A DNA stretch of 9,709 nucleotides from Actinomycetota bacterium. GTDB lineage: Bacteria; Actinomycetota; Thermoleophilia; Gaiellales; Gaiellaceae. A program made the translations under genes and the position numbers. Position 1 is the stretch's first letter; each line of letters begins with the position of its first letter. A model generated the notes under the pieces. It worked only from the letters and a program-made list of their open reading frames with translations. It searched no databases and was not told the DNA's origin. The stretch lies in contig VAXA01000042.1 of assembly GCA_005883365.1 (NCBI GenBank), positions 1-9,709 of the forward strand, read 5' to 3'. Shown here piece after piece: positions 5,375 through 9,709 of the stretch.

Positions 5375-6907
5375 CTACTTCCTGGTTGCTTGCGTTGCGT
5401 GCTTCTTTCGGCGCGCATGCGGGTGCGCCTGGAAGTACAACTCTCGCCGCCTGCGATCGGATACGTGGGTGTACAGCTCCGTCGTAGCGAGATCGGCGTG
5501 CCCGAGCATCTCCTGGACGGCGCGCAGGTCGGCGCCCCCCTCGAGGAGGTGCGTGGCGAACGAGTGGCGCAAGAGGTGCGGGTGGATGCGCTCCGGCTCG
5601 AGCCCGGCCTTCGCGGCCAGGCGGCGCAGGATGAGGAAAACGCCGGCGCGGGTAAGTGGCCCCCCGTGCGCGTTGAGGAACAGTTCCTGCCGGTGTCGCC
5701 GGTCGAGGTACGGACGGCCGCGCGAGAGGTATCGGCGAAGAGCATCCACGGCCTCCCGTCCGATCGGGACGACACGCTCTTTGCTCCCCTTGCCGAGGCA
5801 GCGGACGAGCCTGTTCTCGAGGTCGACGGACTGGCGGTCGAGCCCGACCGCCTCGCTGACGCGAAGTCCGGCGCCGTAGAGGAGCTCGCCGAGGGCGCGG
5901 TCGCGGAGGGCTCGCGGCGTCGTGCCCGCCGCCGCGTCGAGGAGGCGCTCTACCTCGGCGGGTGAAAGCGTGCGCGGCAGTGTCCGCCGGCGTTTCGGGA
6001 GCTCGACGTTCGCCGCGGGGTTGTCGGTGCGCGCGCCCAAGAGCACCTGGTGGCGGAAGAAGGAACGGACCGCGGCGAGCCGGCGCGCAACCGTCGTCGC
6101 CGCGAGGCCGTCGGCGCGCAGCTGCGCGCCCCCCTCGAGGAGGTGCGTGGCGAACGAGTGGCGCAAGAGGTGCGGGTGGATGCGCTCCGGCTCGAGCCCG
6201 GCCTTCGCGGCCAGGCGGCGCAGGATGAGGAAAACGCCGGCGCGGGTAAGTGGCCCCCCGTGCGCGTTGAGGAACAGTTCCTGCCGGTGTCGCCGGTCGA
6301 GGTACGGACGGCCGCGCGAGAGGTATCGGCGAAGAGCATCCACGGCCTCCCGTCCGATCGGGACGACACGCTCTTTGCTCCCCTTGCCGAGGCAGCGGAC
6401 GAGCCTGTTCTCGAGGTCGACGGACTGGCGGTCGAGCCCGACCGCCTCGCTGACGCGAAGTCCGGCGCCGTAGAGGAGCTCGCCGAGGGCGCGGTCGCGG
6501 AGGGCTCGCGGCGTCGTGCCCGCCGCCGCGTCGAGCAGGCGCTCTACCTCGGCGGGTGAAAGCGTGCGCGGCAGTGTCCGCCGGCGTTTCGGGAGCTCGA
6601 CGTTCGCCGCGGGGTTGTCGGTGCGCGCGCCCAAGAGCACCTGGTGGCGGAAGAAGGAACGGACCGCGGCGAGCCGGCGCGCAACCGTCGTCGCCGCGAG
6701 GCCGTCGGCGCGCAGCTGCGCGACGTACGCGGCGAGGTCGTCCGTGCTCGCGTCCGCAGGCGAGCGGCCAAGCCCCGAGCGACCCAGCCAGCGAGTCAGG
6801 TGGGCGAGATCGCGCCGGTAGGCCTCTACGGTGCGCGGCGCGAGCCGCGCCGCTGCGAGGGCGAGGAAGCCTTCGACGGCCGGATCGGACTGCTCCTGTT
6901 TGGTCAC
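5375..6907 (-). CDS. xerD: XerD-like tyrosine recombinase with internal tandem duplication
   Basis: Tyrosine recombinase of the Xer type, which resolves chromosome dimers at dif sites. GTG at 6907 gives 510 aa; a normal Xer is about 300. Residues 64-261 are repeated exactly as 262-459. Order: complete N-terminal core-binding domain (about 8-110), catalytic domain copy 1 with R151, K175/K178, H246 and R249 but cut before the His and Tyr, a partial core-binding segment, then catalytic copy 2 with R349, H444, R447, H470 in LGHADL and nucleophile Y479 in ELYTHV. Removing one copy restores a standard 312-aa protein. The GGADLRAVQ and LGHADL wording is closer to XerD than XerC. The frame stays open upstream to 7168, but that part is antisense to acylphosphatase and lacks Xer similarity. 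Whether the 510-aa form works is unknown. Confidence 0.9.
   Translation of the reverse strand: MTKQEQSDPAVEGFLALAAARLAPRTVEAYRRDLAHLTRWLGRSGLGRSPADASTDDLAAYVAQLRADGLAATTVARRLAAVRSFFRHQVLLGARTDNPAANVELPKRRRTLPRTLSPAEVERLLDAAAGTTPRALRDRALGELLYGAGLRVSEAVGLDRQSVDLENRLVRCLGKGSKERVVPIGREAVDALRRYLSRGRPYLDRRHRQELFLNAHGGPLTRAGVFLILRRLAAKAGLEPERIHPHLLRHSFATHLLEGGAQLRADGLAATTVARRLAAVRSFFRHQVLLGARTDNPAANVELPKRRRTLPRTLSPAEVERLLDAAAGTTPRALRDRALGELLYGAGLRVSEAVGLDRQSVDLENRLVRCLGKGSKERVVPIGREAVDALRRYLSRGRPYLDRRHRQELFLNAHGGPLTRAGVFLILRRLAAKAGLEPERIHPHLLRHSFATHLLEGGADLRAVQEMLGHADLATTELYTHVSDRRRRELYFQAHPHARRKKHATQATRK
5532..6128. repeat. Tandem direct repeat, copy 1 (xer 3' half)
   Basis: This 597-nt stretch is repeated at 6126-6722 with a period of 594 nt. 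I found one difference over the whole length: G at 5942 versus C at 6536, which is synonymous in xer (CTC versus CTG, Leu). The period is a multiple of three, so the reading frame survives. Confidence 0.95.
6126..6722. repeat. Tandem direct repeat, copy 2 (xer 5' half)
   Basis: Second copy of the 594-nt unit. The two copies share only GCG (6126-6128) at the junction. The two parental ends, 5518-5534 and 6706-6722, agree at 14 of 17 positions, because both encode similar residues (ADLRA and AQLRA). This short imperfect homology could have guided the duplication. Confidence 0.95.
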
Positions 6908-6949
6908 GCGCGCTGACTTCGTCCCGGCCGACCCTACGCCTGCTCGAAT

Positions 6950-7225
6950 GTGCGCGTGGAGCGCAGGCGAGTCGTCATACACGGCTTCGTTCAGGGTGTC
7001 GGCTTCCGCTTCGCGGTGGAGCGGGCCGCGCAGTCGCGCGGGGTCGCCGGCTGGGTGCAAAATCGTCCAGACGGGACGGTGGAAGCGGTCTTCGAGGGCG
7101 AGCTCCAGGACGTCGAGGCGCTCGTCGACTTCTGTCGGGAGGGCCCGCGGGGCGCAGGGGTCGACCACTTGGACGTCGCGGCGGAGTCACCCGAGGGCCT
7201 GGCCGGCTTCCGCGTCGCCGGCTGA
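6950..7225 (+). CDS. acyP: Acylphosphatase
   Basis: A 91-aa protein of the usual acylphosphatase size that hydrolyses the carboxyl-phosphate bond of acyl phosphates in the cytoplasm. The first signature [11 protein letters not shown] (10-20) contains the phosphate-binding loop and catalytic R20; the second, GWVQNRPDG (34-42), contains the water-orienting N38. Both correspond to Arg23 and Asn41 of the mammalian enzyme. The GTG start at 6950 is chosen because it begins the conserved first strand; no SD is visible. The ATG two bases upstream is out of frame. The gene is divergent from xer with a 42-bp gap, and its last 39 nt overlap the end of cysA on the opposite strand. Physiological substrate unknown. 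Confidence 0.94.
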   Translation: MRVERRRVVIHGFVQGVGFRFAVERAAQSRGVAGWVQNRPDGTVEAVFEGELQDVEALVDFCREGPRGAGVDHLDVAAESPEGLAGFRVAG

Positions 7226-8132
7226 GGGGTCCGCAGCGAGCCCGCGGAGCGGCTCGGCGCTCGCCCAGACGATCTCCCCGCGCCCGAGATCGAGATCCTC
7301 GAGCTCGTCCCTTCTCAGCCGGGCCGTCAGACGCACCCCGTTTCCGTCCGCAAGGTCGACACGGGCGTCCGCGCCGAGGACGGCGATGCGCTCGATCTCG
7401 ACCTCCACCGCTCCGTCGTCCGGCCAGCGCCTGAGCGTGATCTCGTGCGGACGCACGAGACGCGAGCCGAGGCGGACGGCATCGCCGACGAAACGCAGGA
7501 CGAACTCGGAGGCCGGAGCGTCATAGAGGTCGGCCGGCGCGCCGACCTGCTCGAGATGCCCGTGGTCGAGGACTGCGACGCGGTCGGCGACCTCCATCGC
7601 CTCCTCCTGGTCGTGCGTGACGAAGACCGTCGTCACGCGAACTTCCTCGTGGAGCCGACGCAGCCAGTCGCGCAGCTCCGCTCGCACGCGCGCGTCGAGC
7701 GCCCCGAACGGCTCGTCGAGCAGGAGGACGCGCGGCTTTGCAGCGAGGGCGCGGGCGAGGGCCATGCGCTGCCGCTGGCCGCCGGAAAGCCGCGACGGGT
7801 AGCGGTCGGCGAAGCCCTGGAGCCTTGCGGATCGTCAGCGCGAAGGCGACGTTGTCACGGACGGTCATGTGCTTGAAGGCCGCGTAGTGCTGGAAGACGA
7901 AGCCGACGTCCCGGCGTTGCGGCGCGACTCCGGTTGCGTCCTTGCCGGAAAGGAGCACCTCACCCGAGTCGGGACGCTCGAGGCCGGCCACGATCCGCAG
8001 CAGGGTCGACTTCCCCGAGCCGCTCGGCCCGAGGACGGCTGTGAGCGAGCCCTCGGGGATCTCGAGCGAGACGTCGTCGAGAGCGGTGAACGTGCCGAAG
8101 CGCTTTGAGACGTTGCAGATCTCGATCGACAT
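7187..8132 (-). pseudogene. cysA: Sulfate/thiosulfate importer ATPase CysA, frameshifted with internal deletion
   Basis: ATP-binding subunit of the sulfate ABC importer. From ATG 8132 the first 103 residues are normal: Walker [10 protein letters not shown] (35-43) and Q-loop [13 protein letters not shown] with Q81. At about 7826-7820 the frame shifts. The C-terminal part continues in another frame from about 7822 to the TGA at 7187: LQGFADRYP, signature LSGGQRQR, Walker [14 protein letters not shown]-loop VTHDQEEA and a TOBE-like tail. Compared with CysA relatives about 18-20 residues between ALTIRK and LQGFADRYP are missing, so this is a deletion of 3n-1 nt, not a simple indel. Unshifted translation ends at 7521 with an unrelated tail and no signature motif. 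Start overlaps the cysW stop (TGATG) behind a strong AGGAGGAG. Either a pseudogene or an assembly error. Confidence 0.88.
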
Positions 8133-8926
8133 CAGGCGGTCTCCTCCTGTGGTTTGATCAAGGTCATGAGGACGAGCACGACCACTGCGATTGCGGCAAG
8201 GACAACGGCGATCGCGTAGGCCCCGGACGTCTGGAAGTTCACGACGTAGTCCTCGACACGCAGCGTGGCGGTCTCCGTCTTGCCTTGCACACGCCCCGAG
8301 ACGACGGCAACCGCGCCGTACTCCCCGAGGCAGCGCGCGGTGGTGAGGACGACGCCGTAGATCACCGCCCAGCGGATCGATGGCAGGGTGATTCGCCAGA
8401 AGCGCTGCCAGCGCGTCGCACCGAGCGTGGCGGCTGCCTGCTCCTGCTCGCTGCCGAGCTCGCGCAGGGTGGGGATCACTTCCCGAGCCACGAAGGGGAC
8501 GGAGACGAAGATCGTGGCGAGCACGATGGCCGGCAGCGCGAACAACACCTGGATGCCGTGCTCCGTGAACCAGCCGCCGAACCAGCCCGTGCGGTCGTAG
8601 AGGAGGTAGAGCGCGAGGCCGACCACGACCGGGGACAGCGCGAGCGGCAGATCGATGAAGGCGTTGAGCAGACCTTTGCCTCGGAAGCGGCGGCGGACGA
8701 TGGCCAGGGCGCAGAGCACGCCGAAGACCGTGTTGAGGGGCACGGCGATGGCCGTCGCGATCAACGTGACCTCAAAGGCGTGGATCGTGAGCGGGTCGGA
8801 CAGGGCCGCCCAGACCGGCTCCAGGCCGTGCTCGAAGGTCCTGTAGAAGATCACCGCCAGCGGCGCGAGGAGGATCACGAGCAGGTAACCCAGGGCGACG
8901 ACGCGGAGTCCCAGGCGTCTAAGCAC
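8132..8926 (-). CDS. cysW: Sulfate ABC transporter permease CysW
   Basis: A 264-aa inner-membrane permease of the sulfate/thiosulfate importer, pairing with CysT to form the channel driven by CysA. About six membrane segments are visible, beginning at 9-28, then near 50-76, 95-110, 125-147, 186-208 and 236-257. The EAA loop that docks the ATPase runs from about 160 to 182 ([13 protein letters not shown], then ITLP). [20 protein letters not shown] and [12 protein letters not shown] are typical of CysW, including the link to CysW-type rather than molybdate permeases. The GTG start (8926) overlaps the cysT stop by 8 nt, with GAGG about 9 nt upstream as SD. It overlaps cysA by one base (TGATG). 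No periplasmic sulfate-binding protein is seen here; it would lie upstream beyond the window or elsewhere. Confidence 0.93.
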   Translation of the reverse strand: MLRRLGLRVVALGYLLVILLAPLAVIFYRTFEHGLEPVWAALSDPLTIHAFEVTLIATAIAVPLNTVFGVLCALAIVRRRFRGKGLLNAFIDLPLALSPVVVGLALYLLYDRTGWFGGWFTEHGIQVLFALPAIVLATIFVSVPFVAREVIPTLRELGSEQEQAAATLGATRWQRFWRITLPSIRWAVIYGVVLTTARCLGEYGAVAVVSGRVQGKTETATLRVEDYVVNFQTSGAYAIAVVLAAIAVVVLVLMTLIKPQEETA

Positions 8927-9709
8927 GCTCGTACCTCGTTACGAAGAAGCGAAGGGCGCCGACGGCGAGGAGCAGGACGAACGAGGCCCCGAGCAGCACG
9001 ACGGCGACCGCGGCGGCGCCGGCTGAGTTGCCGCTCTCGATCTCGTTCAGGATGTACACAGAGGCGACCTGCGTGTGACCTGGGATGTTGCCGGCGAGGA
9101 GGACGAGCGAGCCGATCTCGCCCAGTGCCCGGGCGAGCGCGAGCACGGCGCCCGAGAGGATTCCGGGCAACAGGTTGGGTAGGACGATCCGCCGGAACAC
9201 GGCCGTCTGCCGGGCGCCGAGGGAGCGGGCCGCCTCCTCCATCTCCGTATCGAGCTCGAGCAGCACGGGCTGCACTGTCCGGACGACGAACGGGAGCGTG
9301 ACGAAACAGAGTGCGAGGACGATCGCCGTGCGGGTGTAAGCGACGTGGATCCCGACGGGCGAGCGCGGCCCGTACAGGGCAAGCAGCGTCAGTCCCGCGA
9401 CGATCGTCGGCAGCGCGAACGGCAGGTCGATGACCGCGTTCACGAGCGACTTGCCGCGGAAGTTGTCCCGCACGAGAACCCAGGCCGTCGCCGTCCCGAG
9501 GATGCCGTTGATCAGCACGACGATGAAGGCCGCGCCGAAGGTGAGCTTGAGCGCGGCGACCGCCAACGGGTTCGAGACGGCCTGCCAGAAGGCGTGGGCG
9601 CCGCTCTGCTTCGACTCCCAGACGAGGGCGGCGATCGGCAGGACGACGATGACCGTCAGGAACGTCGAGATGATGCCGACCGAGACGGCTGTGCTCGCGC
9701 GTCCGCCCG
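8919..9709 (-). CDS. cysT: Sulfate ABC transporter permease CysT (5' end beyond window)
   Basis: Partner permease of CysW. The frame is open through the right edge: 262 codons are visible and the true start lies beyond 9709. The first membrane segment (VGIISTFLTVIVVLPIAALV) lies in the part upstream of 9566, so the TTG at 9566 is internal. Further marks are the FRGKSLVNAVIDLPFALP loop region, PFVVRTVQPVL, the EAA loop EEAARSLGA followed by IVLP, and ALGEIGSLVLLAGNIPG, all typical of CysT/CysU. The protein ends with TAG at 8921-8919. Length, with only a short N-terminus missing, fits the family's 270-290 aa. First visible gene of the cysT-cysW-cysA operon; its promoter and any sulfur-responsive control are outside the window. 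Confidence 0.93.
   Translation of the reverse strand, partial: GGRASTAVSVGIISTFLTVIVVLPIAALVWESKQSGAHAFWQAVSNPLAVAALKLTFGAAFIVVLINGILGTATAWVLVRDNFRGKSLVNAVIDLPFALPTIVAGLTLLALYGPRSPVGIHVAYTRTAIVLALCFVTLPFVVRTVQPVLLELDTEMEEAARSLGARQTAVFRRIVLPNLLPGILSGAVLALARALGEIGSLVLLAGNIPGHTQVASVYILNEIESGNSAGAAAVAVVLLGASFVLLLAVGALRFFVTRYERA

Noticed and set aside
5532..6722. Duplication as a mobile-element target repeat or integron-like structure
   Set aside because: The repeat boundaries fall inside the xer coding sequence, there are no terminal inverted repeats or foreign genes, and the copies are simply tandem.
6908..7168. N-terminal extension of the xer frame by 87 codons to 7168
   Set aside because: It is antisense to the well-supported acylphosphatase gene, shows no Xer similarity, and the Xer-like sequence starts right after GTG 6907.
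7187..7765. Separate ABC ATPase gene starting at ATG 7765
   Set aside because: This Met lies inside the signature region ([11 protein letters not shown]). The sequence just upstream, in the same frame, encodes LSGGQRQR, so it is the 3' part of cysA, not an independent gene.
8105..9301. 398-codon plus-strand open frame opposite cysW/cysT
   Set aside because: Charged, low-complexity translation; the minus-strand permeases explain the region fully.
8919..9566. CysT starting at TTG 9566
   Set aside because: The same frame continues upstream through a clear membrane segment to the window edge, so 9566 is internal.

Overview
The window is GC-rich, densely packed bacterial DNA with GTG/TTG starts, 1-16 nt overlaps between genes and few Shine-Dalgarno (SD) sites. 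This, together with the gene content (LDH-like malate dehydrogenase linked to isocitrate dehydrogenase, and a YlbL-type PDZ/Lon-like protease), suggests an actinobacterium, possibly of the deep-branching class Thermoleophilia. The phylum call is moderately supported and the class is a guess. No rRNA, tRNA, CRISPR array or insertion sequence was seen.

Left end (1-530). A 57-aa Cys-rich protein lies at 222-395 on the minus strand. It has its own sigma-70-like promoter (439-466) and an SD site. To its left is a cluster of GC-rich hairpins; to its right is the probable terminator (481-506) of the next operon.

Central-metabolism operon (531-4646, minus strand). Transcription order is icd (isocitrate dehydrogenase), mdh (malate dehydrogenase), queF (preQ0 reductase, queuosine pathway), an SDR-fold protein lacking the usual catalytic Tyr and Lys, and a membrane-anchored PDZ/Lon-like Ser-Lys protease. 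Each stop abuts or overlaps the next start. icd and mdh supply two TCA-cycle steps; the other three have no obvious metabolic link to them.

Middle (4699-7225). A HEAT-like repeat protein is divergent from icd across 52 bp. It converges with a 57-aa membrane/zinc-ribbon protein (5199-5372), which is coupled to an upstream XerD-like tyrosine recombinase gene. The xer gene carries an in-frame, near-perfect tandem duplication of 594 bp, giving 510 aa instead of about 312 aa. An acylphosphatase gene is divergent from xer.

Right end (7187-9709, minus strand). This is a sulfate-type ABC importer operon, cysT (runs off the window), cysW, cysA. As given, cysA has lost about 18-20 codons between the Q-loop and the ABC signature and changes frame there, so it reads as a pseudogene or an assembly error.

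The most notable points are the xer duplication, the broken cysA, two small Cys-rich genes of 57 aa, and the SDR without its catalytic residues. I did not find a clear new multi-gene system such as a defence island or biosynthetic cluster.
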